The notes under the pieces were generated by a model. The model was not told where the DNA came from. It was given only the letters and a program-made list of their open reading frames with translations, and did no database searches. A stretch of 9,528 bases of DNA from the NCBI GenBank assembly GCA_002359055.1, contig DEQC01000051.1:1249-10776 (forward strand). The letters are read 5' to 3'. The position numbers and the translations under genes are program-made. How positions within the stretch are numbered: the stretch's first letter is position 1; each line of letters begins with the position of its first letter. The DNA comes from Flavobacteriales bacterium UBA3376. Its GTDB lineage: Bacteria > Bacteroidota > Bacteroidia > Flavobacteriales > Weeksellaceae. Positions 1 to 6,190 of this stretch are shown piece by piece.

Positions 1-1821
1 ATCGAAATTATCAAAGGTGCTGGTGCTTTACAATACGGAAGTGATGCCATCGGTGGAGTGATATCAATCAACAATAAAGTTAAACCTTTGAGGAATTCTA
101 CCAACGGTGAGTTCAATCTTTTGGGAAGAACAGCTAACGAATCCTTAGGCGCAGCTTTTAAAATCAATCATAGAAAAAACGATTTTTATTATAAATTTTC
201 AGCTGATTATACAGATTTTGCTGATTATTCTGTGCCTACTCAATCGGTTCTTTATCAAAATTTAAACATACCGATTTACAATGAGAGAATGAAAAACACA
301 GCGGGAAATAAATATTCAGTTTCTGCTCAAACCGGTTATGTTTCTGATGCATTCGAATCGGTTTTGTCGATCAGTAATTTCTATCAAAAATTCGGATTTT
401 TCCCAGGTTCTCATGGTGAAGCGGGCGAAGGCGATGTTTCTGACGATGGCAACAGAAGAAATATAGATTTTCCTTATCAAAATGTAAATCATTTCAAAAT
501 AGAAAACGAATCAACGCTTCATTTCGACGAAAATTCCTTGGCTTTTTTATTTGCATATCAAAACAATCATAGACAAGAATGGAATGAATACCACTCTCAT
601 CACGATCACGAACATCGCTACCAAAGCGAACATCCACATCACGATCATCCACACGATGAACACGACTTTGGAGATTTAGAATTGGATTTTAAATTATCAA
701 CTTTTGATACTCAAGTAAAATACAATCACAAATTTTCTAAAAACAATCAATTGACCACAGGTTTTCAGTCTCAATTTCAAAAAAATCTAATCGATGGATA
801 TGGATTCCTAATTCCAAAATTCAATCGACAAAATTTAGGTTTTTATGCCATAAACGAAATTGAAGTTAGTCCAAAACTTAGCTTGAATTATGGATTGAGA
901 TTTGATCATACACAATTGAAAATCGATGCTTTTTTCGATGATGAATTGTACCATTATTTATTAGAAGATCATGAGCATGAAGAAGCTTTGTATTTGGCAC
1001 AAAGAAGTCAAGATTTAAATAAGAATATCAATAATTTAAATTATTCATTAGGCATTCTTTATCAAGCTTATAGAAACTGGGATTTCAACTTTAACTTTAG
1101 TAGTAATTTTCGAATTCCTACTGCCATAGAATTGGCTTCAAACGGAGTTCATCATGGATCATTTAGGCATGAAAAAGGAAATCCAAATTTGGATGCAGAA
1201 AAAGGTTGGTCAGCTGATTTTAAAATCGGTTTTCACAACAATGGTTGGGATATTGTTTTGAATCCCTATTTATATTATTTCAAAAATTACATTTATCTCA
1301 ATCCGACCGATACGGCTTCGCCTCTACCCGATGCTGAAAATATTTATCAATTCGATCAGGCGAAAGCGATTATCACGGGTGTGGATTTAAGCATTGAAAA
1401 GAAATTTTCTGATCGATTGAAAACTTATTTGAGTTTTGAATATCAATACAACGAACTCGAGCATGAAGATGGAAGTTTTTCACCTTTGCCATTGAGTCCA
1501 CCTGCCACTTTATTCAACGAGTGGACGGTTCGATTGATAGAAAACAAAGGAATATTTGAAAGTTTAGATTTATCGGGCAATGTTAAATTCGGCGCTAAAC
1601 AGAGTAGAATTGCTAAGGACGAAAAAGTCACAGATGCTTACCACATTTTTGGTGCATCTTTAAAATCTAAATTTTCAATCCATTCGTTCAGATTCAATGT
1701 TTATTTGAACGCTCAAAATTTAGCCAATAAAAAATATTACAACCACATGAGTTTTTATCGTGCTTTGGAAATTCCTGAAATGGGAAGAAATATTCAATTG
1801 GTTTTAAATTTTCCCTTTTAA
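1..1821 (+). CDS. TonB-dependent outer-membrane receptor with histidine-rich loop, probable metal importer (5' partial)
   Basis: The reading frame is open from the first base, so the signal peptide and most of the plug domain lie outside the window; the GTG at 58 is internal. The first visible residues, IEIIKGAGALQYGSDAIGGV, are the conserved end of a TonB plug domain. The remaining ~580 residues look like a 22-strand barrel rich in alternating aromatic residues, with the typical late motif FRIPTAIEL...GNPNLDAEKGWS and a C-terminal phenylalanine (VLNFPF) for BAM recognition. Bases 592-666 encode 25 residues with 11 histidines plus Asp/Glu, and a second acidic His patch (LLEDHEHEEA) lies near 960-985. 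Such loops occur in zinc receptors of the ZnuD type, so uptake of zinc or another divalent metal is inferred; the metal is not proven. A strong hairpin follows the stop codon. The receptor family is secure, the substrate is moderate. Confidence 0.93.
   Translation: MEIIKGAGALQYGSDAIGGVISINNKVKPLRNSTNGEFNLLGRTANESLGAAFKINHRKNDFYYKFSADYTDFADYSVPTQSVLYQNLNIPIYNERMKNTAGNKYSVSAQTGYVSDAFESVLSISNFYQKFGFFPGSHGEAGEGDVSDDGNRRNIDFPYQNVNHFKIENESTLHFDENSLAFLFAYQNNHRQEWNEYHSHHDHEHRYQSEHPHHDHPHDEHDFGDLELDFKLSTFDTQVKYNHKFSKNNQLTTGFQSQFQKNLIDGYGFLIPKFNRQNLGFYAINEIEVSPKLSLNYGLRFDHTQLKIDAFFDDELYHYLLEDHEHEEALYLAQRSQDLNKNINNLNYSLGILYQAYRNWDFNFNFSSNFRIPTAIELASNGVHHGSFRHEKGNPNLDAEKGWSADFKIGFHNNGWDIVLNPYLYYFKNYIYLNPTDTASPLPDAENIYQFDQAKAIITGVDLSIEKKFSDRLKTYLSFEYQYNELEHEDGSFSPLPLSPPATLFNEWTVRLIENKGIFESLDLSGNVKFGAKQSRIAKDEKVTDAYHIFGASLKSKFSIHSFRFNVYLNAQNLANKKYYNHMSFYRALEIPEMGRNIQLVLNFPF
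592..666 (+). other. Histidine-rich metal-binding-like loop in the receptor
   Basis: Eleven of 25 residues are His, interleaved with Asp and Glu (pattern H-S-H-H-D-H-E-H ... H-P-H-H-D-H-P-H). By family knowledge, His-rich extracellular loops in ZnuD-like receptors capture Zn2+ at the cell surface. Placement of this segment as an extracellular loop is inferred from its position between barrel-like stretches. Confidence 0.75.
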
Positions 1822-1846
1822 ATAGAATCTTAAGATTAATTTGTAC

Positions 1847-1883
1847 AAATTCAAAGCTAAGTTTAACTTAGCTTTGAATTTTT
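1847..1883 (+). terminator. Strong hairpin after the TonB receptor, just upstream of the kinase gene
   Basis: The arms 1847-1863 and 1865-1881 are perfect 17-base reverse complements (AAATTCAAAGCTAAGTT and its complement). Physically this makes a 15-bp stem with a five-base TTTAA loop, ending in a short T run. It follows the receptor stop by about 25 bases, which fits an intrinsic terminator. It ends only 12-14 bases before the ATG of the next gene, so it may instead lie in that gene's leader or allow read-through. A weak promoter-like TTAATTTG sits at 1836-1843. Confidence 0.7.
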
Positions 1884-1895
1884 AATTGATACAAA

Positions 1896-2753
1896 ATGAT
1901 TGCAATTGCAGACAGCGGTTCCACAAAAACGGATTGGGTAATTTTGAATGATGATTTGACAGAGAACTTCCGGACTGAGACCATTGGATTTAATCCATAC
2001 CACATCGATGCTAATTCTATCGGCCGAGAAATTTCCAAAAATTCAAAATTAAAAGAGATAGCTGAACAAGTAAAATCGGTTTATTTTTATGGTTCTGGAT
2101 GTTCAAATGAATCTGCGATTGAAATTGTAAAAAATGGCTTGAAAACAATTTATACAAATGCTGAATTTTCTATCAATCATGATTTGTTAGCCGCTTGTTA
2201 TGCGGTTTATAGAGATAAACCTGCTATGGTTTGTATTTTGGGAACTGGTTCGAATGCATGTTATTTTGATGGAAAAAACATCAAAGAAGCAACTCCTTCA
2301 CTCGCATATATTTTGGGAGATGAAGGAAGTGGATGTTATATGGGAAAAAAATTGGTTCATGCTTATTTCTCAAAAAAATTACCCAAAGAACTCGAAATAA
2401 AATTCAAAGAACAATACGATTTAGACATAGTCACCCTCAACGAAAATGTTTATAAAAAACCATTGGCGAATGCATATTTAGCTTCATTTAGCAAATTTGT
2501 TTACGAAAACAAAGAACATACTTTCATGCAGCATTTGATTTTTAACTCTATGAGAGATTTTTTTGAAAATCAAGTTTTACCGAATCCAGAAGCGAGATTT
2601 TCTGAAGTGAATTTCATAGGATCTATTGCTCATTTTTTTGAAGATGAAATCAAAGCTGCAGCCGCTAATTTGCATTTAGAAGTCGGACATATCGTTAGAA
2701 AACCTATTGATTCTTTAGTAAATTACCATATCAAATATATTTTAAATCGATGA
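1896..2753 (+). CDS. BadF/BadG/BcrA/BcrD-type ATPase, N-acetylglucosamine kinase-like
   Basis: This 285-residue protein has the actin/hexokinase ATPase fold signatures of the BadF family, to which eukaryotic-type N-acetylglucosamine kinases belong. The phosphate-1 loop is DSGSTKTDW (6-14), the phosphate-2 loop ILGTGSNACYFDG (114-126) is followed by ILGDEGSGCYMGKK (139-152), and the adenosine-side motif is near VNFIGSIAHFFED (238-250). Asp96 in NHDLLAA is the likely catalytic base. The expected reaction is ATP-dependent phosphorylation of an amino sugar in the cytoplasm, perhaps for cell-wall sugar recycling; substrate identity is inferred. The ATG is chosen because the DSGSTKTDW motif begins only five residues after it. 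The gene overlaps the following formyltransferase gene by ATGA. It starts immediately after a hairpin, so its promoter is unclear. Confidence 0.88.
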   Translation: MIAIADSGSTKTDWVILNDDLTENFRTETIGFNPYHIDANSIGREISKNSKLKEIAEQVKSVYFYGSGCSNESAIEIVKNGLKTIYTNAEFSINHDLLAACYAVYRDKPAMVCILGTGSNACYFDGKNIKEATPSLAYILGDEGSGCYMGKKLVHAYFSKKLPKELEIKFKEQYDLDIVTLNENVYKKPLANAYLASFSKFVYENKEHTFMQHLIFNSMRDFFENQVLPNPEARFSEVNFIGSIAHFFEDEIKAAAANLHLEVGHIVRKPIDSLVNYHIKYILNR

Positions 2754-3448
2754 AACAACCCTCAATAGCTGTTATATCTTATAACACTCCACACAGAAAA
2801 ACACAAGATGTTTTATTTCAACTAAAAGCCAAAGGATATGAAAATATCTGCGTACTCGCTTTGCCTTTTGTGAAAAGAGAAAATCCTTTTCAACCGATTT
2901 TTGCACACAGACCTTCGACTGCAATTCAAGTAGAAACTGATGTTTTATGCAAAAGATTAAATTATAATTTTCAAACGGTTAGTTCAGAAGAAATTAATGA
3001 TTACTTAAATCAAAACAAAACTGATTTCACTTTGATAGCAGGCGCTGGTTTGTTGCCAGATGAATTGGTAGAAAATCATAAACTCATCAATTCTCATCCA
3101 GGTTGGCTACCCCAAGTTCGTGGATTGGATTCTTTCAAATGGGCGATTCATAATCAACGAGAACTTGGTGTGACATGTCATTTTGTAGATTCTGAAGCCG
3201 ATGCTGGATTTTTAATTGAACAAGTGAAAGTTCCGATTTATAAAAATGATACTTTTCATTCGGTTGCTTATAGACAATATGAAATTGAAATCGACTTACT
3301 CATCAGAAGTATAGAAATTATTCCAAATATTTCAGAATTTCCATCTTTGAGTACAACTGAATGGGAAGCGACAAGACGTATGCCGAAAGCAATTGAAGAA
3401 AATATTATGGAAAAATTCGAAATTTATAAAGATAAATTTGCTGAATGA
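2750..3448 (+). CDS. Formyltransferase-family protein (PurN/Fmt-like fold), substrate unknown
   Basis: This 232-residue protein carries the folate-dependent formyltransferase core LINSHPGWLPQVRG (112-125) and VDSEADAG (146-153). Asn114, His116 and Asp151 match the Asn-His-Asp catalytic triad of PurN and Fmt in order and spacing. It lacks the C-terminal tRNA-binding domain of Fmt and is not a close PurN match: its N-terminus (SIAVISYNTPHRKTQD) is of the kind seen in stand-alone formyltransferases. These often act on amino sugars in surface polysaccharides. Substrate assignment is inference; the upstream sugar-kinase-like gene would fit an amino-sugar substrate. The start ATG overlaps the kinase stop (ATGA), implying translational coupling. 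A hairpin terminator follows 12 bases after the stop. Confidence 0.85.
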   Translation: MKQPSIAVISYNTPHRKTQDVLFQLKAKGYENICVLALPFVKRENPFQPIFAHRPSTAIQVETDVLCKRLNYNFQTVSSEEINDYLNQNKTDFTLIAGAGLLPDELVENHKLINSHPGWLPQVRGLDSFKWAIHNQRELGVTCHFVDSEADAGFLIEQVKVPIYKNDTFHSVAYRQYEIEIDLLIRSIEIIPNISEFPSLSTTEWEATRRMPKAIEENIMEKFEIYKDKFAE

Positions 3449-3460
3449 TATTTGAACGTC

Positions 3461-3493
3461 AAACAAAGCTTAGATTAATTCTGAGCTTTGTTT
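3461..3493. terminator. Bidirectional hairpin terminator between convergent genes
   Basis: The arms AAACAAAGCTTAGA (3461-3474) and TCTGAGCTTTGTTT (3480-3493) pair over 14 positions with one G.T wobble around a five-base loop. T runs follow on the plus strand (GTTTTG), and A/T runs flank it in the other direction. It lies exactly between the formyltransferase stop and the stop of the facing lipoprotein gene, so it can serve both. Confidence 0.75.
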
Positions 3494-3500
3494 TGATAAC

Positions 3501-3854
3501 TTACATAGTTTCCAAAATTTCAATTGCTATAAAATCGCCATTTGCATCATAACTTCCTCTAAAACTAATGTATTCTCCAACTGAAAATTCTCTTTTGACC
3601 GACGAATTGTTTTTTAAATTCTCATCGATTACCCAAACAAACTTTCGGTTATTTTGAACATCGAGCAAAGTTAAATATTGACCTTTTTCGGATTTATTTA
3701 CTTTTTCAACAGTCCCTGTCAATTGATGAATTCCTCCTTCCCACAATTCTTCTGAAGAATTTTTATCATCAGTTGAAACCATCGCTTGTTTTTGACAAGA
3801 AGTTAGAAACAATATAAAAAAGCTGATCAATGCTAATTGAAATTTATTCATCAT
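3501..3854 (-). CDS. Small lipoprotein with OB-fold-like domain, function unknown
   Basis: The protein has 117 residues. Residues 1-20 are a lipoprotein signal peptide with lipobox LTSC and lipidation at Cys20. After a short linker, the stretch HQLTGTVEKVNKSEKGQYLTLLD, then KFVWVIDE, FSVGEYISFRGSYD and FIAIEILETM gives an alternating beta pattern (TGTV...YLTL...GEYISFRG...AIEI) typical of small bacterial OB-fold domains. It probably sits in the periplasm, anchored to a membrane; ligand and function are unknown. Two ATG codons stand in tandem (3854 and 3851) and either could be the start. Upstream on the minus strand is a good Bacteroidota promoter (TTG, 18 bases, TACATTTA) that would give a leader of about 15 bases, so the gene is probably monocistronic. 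Confidence 0.8.
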   Translation of the reverse strand: MMNKFQLALISFFILFLTSCQKQAMVSTDDKNSSEELWEGGIHQLTGTVEKVNKSEKGQYLTLLDVQNNRKFVWVIDENLKNNSSVKREFSVGEYISFRGSYDANGDFIAIEILETM

Positions 3855-3875
3855 TTTATGGATTTATGATTCCTT

Positions 3876-3904
3876 AAATGTAGTTTTAATTTATCATAAA
3901 ACAA
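3876..3904 (-). promoter_or_regulatory. Probable Bacteroidota-type promoter of the lipoprotein gene
   Basis: On the minus strand, TTG (3904-3902) is followed after 18 bases by TACATTTA (3883-3876). This matches TAnnTTTG at seven of eight positions with correct -33/-7 spacing, and it lies about 22 bases upstream of the start codon. Confidence 0.6.
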
Positions 3905-4250
3905 TAAAAGTTAAACGCAATCCGAAAACCCAGCAAAATTAATTACTGAGTTTTCTCGGTAGGTCAGGTTAAACCTACATTTTCAGATTGGTTAAGAAAG
4001 TCCTCTTTGCTACTCTCTACTTTTAATCTTAATTTATATCAAACATTCTAACTTTATTCTTAAGATTTATTCGATACTGAATCGATTAACTTTTTTATCT
4101 ATACCTAATATATTCTTAAAATCTCACAATTAAAATGAACATTATCATAAAACTAATTTAATTGTAAAAAATATAAATCAACTGAAAATCCGTTCAATGA
4201 AAAATGCTGATAATTAGTCAGCTATGATGTTTTTCAAATGAAATAAATCT

Positions 4251-4258
4251 TATATTTA
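4251..4258 (+). promoter_or_regulatory. Weak -7 promoter-like element upstream of the 177-residue ORF
   Basis: TATATTTA matches TAnnTTTG at seven of eight positions and lies about 60 bases upstream of the ATG at 4318. No TTG element is present at the proper distance, so this is a weak call. Confidence 0.3.
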
Positions 4259-4317
4259 TACTTACATTCATTTAAATTAATTTTCATTTCAACTCCACAA
4301 CTTAAAAACGCTCTACT

Positions 4318-4851
4318 ATGTACAAATTCGCATCAGCTTTTGCCGATTTTATAGAAACTCAAAAGAGTAAATTGAACAATGAAATCTTTTCAGGAATCAT
4401 AGATTCAATCAAACATGAATTCAATTATAACGACTTCAACAATTATTTAAAAGAAAAAGAAATCTATTCAATCGAACAATTTAAAAACGAAGCTTTAAAT
4501 CTATTGATCGCTTATTCCTATTATATACTCGAAGACAGCGTGATTTCAGAAACAGAAATTCGCGATTTCACTTTTTTGAAAAGGATTTTTAGAATTCGTG
4601 AAGGCGATTTTATCCAAAACAAAAATTTTGAAATCAAAGAAATTCTCAAAATGGAATTTATAAGAATTTATTCTGATCATTTTGTCGATGAGCAAGAGCA
4701 ATTACTTAAAATAAATCTTCAATCCTTGTTTGATTTGAGCTATGATGAATTTGAAGAAATCAAAAAAGATGAAGTCATCAATTCACTTATCAATGGCGCC
4801 AATCCGAAAGATTTGGACATAAGTAAAATTCCTGATGGATTTAATTTTTAA
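4318..4851 (+). CDS. Uncharacterised cytoplasmic protein, possibly TerB-like
   Basis: This is a 177-residue acidic, helix-rich protein without signal peptide or membrane segment; I do not recognise it with confidence. Two similar helical halves are visible: one around ILEDSVISETEIRDFTFLKR (about 81-100) and one around IYSDHFVDEQEQ (about 122-133) continuing into LQSLFDLSYDEFEEI. Both have an acidic D-x-x-[IV]-x-x-x-E turn followed by a long helix and a second F/D-rich helix. This two-fold layout recalls the TerB/DjlA helical fold, where acidic turns bind divalent metal, but the match is only impressionistic. It ends face to face with the lipocalin gene, the stops sharing TTAA at 4848-4851, with no terminator visible between. 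The single ATG start follows a ~60-base AT-rich leader. Confidence 0.7.
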   Translation: MYKFASAFADFIETQKSKLNNEIFSGIIDSIKHEFNYNDFNNYLKEKEIYSIEQFKNEALNLLIAYSYYILEDSVISETEIRDFTFLKRIFRIREGDFIQNKNFEIKEILKMEFIRIYSDHFVDEQEQLLKINLQSLFDLSYDEFEEIKKDEVINSLINGANPKDLDISKIPDGFNF

Positions 4852-5405
4852 TTCAAATATGGATTATCGTCTCTATCGTGTTTCACCCAAATCAACCTCG
4901 AAGAATCGTATCCAATTTCTTTGGCTTTGTTCAAATATTCTTTTTTGATATCTTCAGGAATTTCTTTGGTACGAGATAAAATCCAAAGATAATCGAGATT
5001 TCTTCCAGCAACCAAAGCATACTTATATTCATCGTCCAAAGCAACCACATTATAACCCGAATAAAACGGTCTGAAAAAACTAACTTTCAATTCAGCAACG
5101 TTTTTATCTCCTCTGAATTTAGCCCAACCATTGGCAACTGTCCATTCGTTTTTCTCATAATCATATCCACTGTTTTTCACTAGAACATTTCCCTTAAAAT
5201 CATCCGAATATTGAGCCGAAACATTGTTCAAACCTTCTTCATGTTTGAAATCAATTCTGGCAATTTCATACCAAGTTCCTAAGTATTTTTCAATTTCAAA
5301 ATCTTGAACTGCTGTTGCATTTTTAGGAATTGAAGAACATGAAATAATCGAGAACAAAATTCCCAATAAGATCAATTGTGCGATGTTTTTAATTACTGTT
5401 TTCAT
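4848..5405 (-). CDS. blc: Bacterial lipocalin (Blc-type) lipoprotein
   Basis: This 185-residue protein has a lipoprotein signal ending in the lipobox IISC (Cys23), so it is exported and membrane-anchored. The first lipocalin signature is YLGTWYEIAR (41-50). Later come the Blc-like features NGWAKFRG, AELKVSFFRPFYSGYNVVALD and YLWILSRTKEIP, and the final helix KEEYLNKAKEIGYD-type region followed by LIWVKHD. Blc lipocalins bind lysophospholipids or fatty acids and are linked to envelope stress or membrane repair. The ATG lies 17 bases inside the 3' end of the upstream MarR gene, so the two form an overlapping operon, and its expression is expected to follow the MarR regulator. Length and motifs are complete and no damage is seen. 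Family assignment is strong; the ligand is inferred from the family. Confidence 0.93.
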   Translation of the reverse strand: MKTVIKNIAQLILLGILFSIISCSSIPKNATAVQDFEIEKYLGTWYEIARIDFKHEEGLNNVSAQYSDDFKGNVLVKNSGYDYEKNEWTVANGWAKFRGDKNVAELKVSFFRPFYSGYNVVALDDEYKYALVAGRNLDYLWILSRTKEIPEDIKKEYLNKAKEIGYDSSRLIWVKHDRDDNPYLN

Positions 5406-6075
5406 TAGATTCGGTTTTTATATATTGATTGATAACTTCTGAAAGCAAATGTTCACTTTCAATGTTTTTTTCGTAAATAGGCAAATGAAATTCATTGAGT
5501 TTATTCAACAATCTTATCAATTCCAACTTCTCAGCTTCCGTAAGATTTCCAGTAACTATAGTCGTTGCTTGCCTGATTTTATCCATTTGTTTTTCGAGTA
5601 CATCTAAACCTTTTTTTGTAATTGAAATCAATTTACTTCTCTTATCAATTTCAGAAGATCTTTGAGACACCCATTTATTATCGATTAAACGCTTGATAAT
5701 CTGCATACCCGCGGATTTTTCGTGCACATTTTTTTTGATCAACTCCATTTTAGTCATTTCTCCACTTGCCTTTAAATTGATTAAATAAATAAAATCGTCT
5801 TGAGTTGAAAATTCAGATCCATGAATAGCCGATTTAGAATACAATCTCGCGTATCGATTCATATGAACAATCAACGTATTGATCACACTCTCTGAACTTC
5901 TCCCCTTCTCTTTCCCTTCCCAATCCGGTTCATGAACTTCATATTCCAATTGATAATTCAAAGTAATCCACTTCTTAAATCCTTCAATGCTTAATTTTTC
6001 GTTCGATAGATGCAAACCTTCATTTTCATATTCCTCTATCAAATCCAATGCTTCTTTTAAAAACTTGTATTTCAT
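5389..6075 (-). CDS. MarR-family winged-helix transcriptional regulator
   Basis: The protein has 228 residues from the ATG at 6075. After an N-terminal extension of about 70 residues (longer than classical ~145-residue MarR proteins, but common in Bacteroidota) comes the MarR core: the dimerisation helix ESVINTLIVHMNRYARLY, the helix-turn-helix GEMTKMELIKKN...KSAGMQIIKRLIDNKW, and the wing VSQRSSEIDKRSKLISITKKG with its conserved Asp-Lys-Arg. A longer frame opens with TTG at 6087, but the minus-strand TATATTTG box at 6103-6096 would place the transcript start almost on that codon. The ATG at 6075, giving MKYKFLKEAL, is therefore preferred. The gene overlaps the lipocalin gene by 17 bases. A perfect palindrome upstream suggests autorepression and control of the divergent locus. 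The inducing ligand is unknown. Confidence 0.92.
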   Translation of the reverse strand: MKYKFLKEALDLIEEYENEGLHLSNEKLSIEGFKKWITLNYQLEYEVHEPDWEGKEKGRSSESVINTLIVHMNRYARLYSKSAIHGSEFSTQDDFIYLINLKASGEMTKMELIKKNVHEKSAGMQIIKRLIDNKWVSQRSSEIDKRSKLISITKKGLDVLEKQMDKIRQATTIVTGNLTEAEKLELIRLLNKLNEFHLPIYEKNIESEHLLSEVINQYIKTESNENSN

Positions 6076-6095
6076 TATTTCAACCAAATAGATTA

Positions 6096-6103
6096 CAAAT
6101 ATA
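6096..6103 (-). promoter_or_regulatory. -7 promoter element of the MarR-lipocalin operon
   Basis: On the minus strand this reads TATATTTG, an exact match to TAnnTTTG, about 20 bases before the ATG at 6075. The matching -33 position falls inside the palindrome at 6120-6139, so bound regulator would block it. Confidence 0.65.
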
Positions 6104-6119
6104 CTAACAAAATCAATAA

Positions 6120-6139
6120 TTAGTGCGAATAAGCACTAA
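6120..6139. promoter_or_regulatory. Palindromic operator, probable MarR-type binding site
   Basis: TTAGTGC (6120-6126) and GCACTAA (6133-6139) are perfect inverted repeats separated by six bases, a half-site spacing of the size usual for MarR dimers. The site lies between the divergent MarR operon and the broken receptor gene. It covers the -33 position of both TAnnTTTG promoters. Binding by the neighbouring MarR protein is inferred from this arrangement. Confidence 0.72.
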
Positions 6140-6157
6140 AGCCCTAATGAATTAGTT

Positions 6158-6165
6158 TACTTTTG
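6158..6165 (+). promoter_or_regulatory. -7 promoter element of the broken TonB receptor gene
   Basis: TACTTTTG is an exact match to TAnnTTTG, about 25 bases before the ATG at 6191. No clear TTG is present; its expected place coincides with the right arm of the palindrome. Confidence 0.6.
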
Positions 6166-6190
6166 TATCAAATAACAATATATTCCTATT

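Larger units (their letters stand above)
3855..4317. other. Gene-free stretch of about 460 bases with a small structured patch
   Basis: No open frame with recognisable coding character is seen on either strand. The first 50 bases hold the minus-strand promoter of the lipoprotein gene. Bases 3922-3978 can fold as an imperfect hairpin (CCGAAAACCCAG with CTGAGTTTTCTCGG) followed by a perfect six-base stem GTAGGT-N8-ACCTAC (3959-3978). AATCTTAA (4025-4032) is repeated inverted at 4060-4067, and GCTGA-N7-TCAGC lies at 4206-4222. The rest is AT-rich spacer. A small RNA is possible but not supported beyond this. Confidence 0.5.

Noticed and set aside
1443..1631. Minus-strand open frame inside the TonB receptor, and similar frames at 7250-7459, 7727-7942 and 8502-8711
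   Set aside because: These are antisense shadows of well-supported genes with no recognisable domains or start signals.
1826..1837. Palindrome AATCTTAAGATT after the receptor stop, with similar half-sites at 4025-4032 and 4060-4067
   Set aside because: The sequence is short, AT-rich and without consistent placement relative to promoters; chance cannot be excluded.
2200..2400. Plus-strand frame of 66 codons inside the kinase gene, and the one at 6697-6912
   Set aside because: They overlap conserved coding sequence in another frame and show no domain of their own.
4071..4085. TCGAT-N5-ATCGA inverted repeat in the gene-free stretch
   Set aside because: Five-base arms with no promoter beside them are too weak to call an operator or terminator.
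6076..6087. Longer MarR start at TTG 6087
   Set aside because: A TTG start would be nearly on the predicted transcript start; the ATG at 6075 gives a normal leader and a typical N-terminus.
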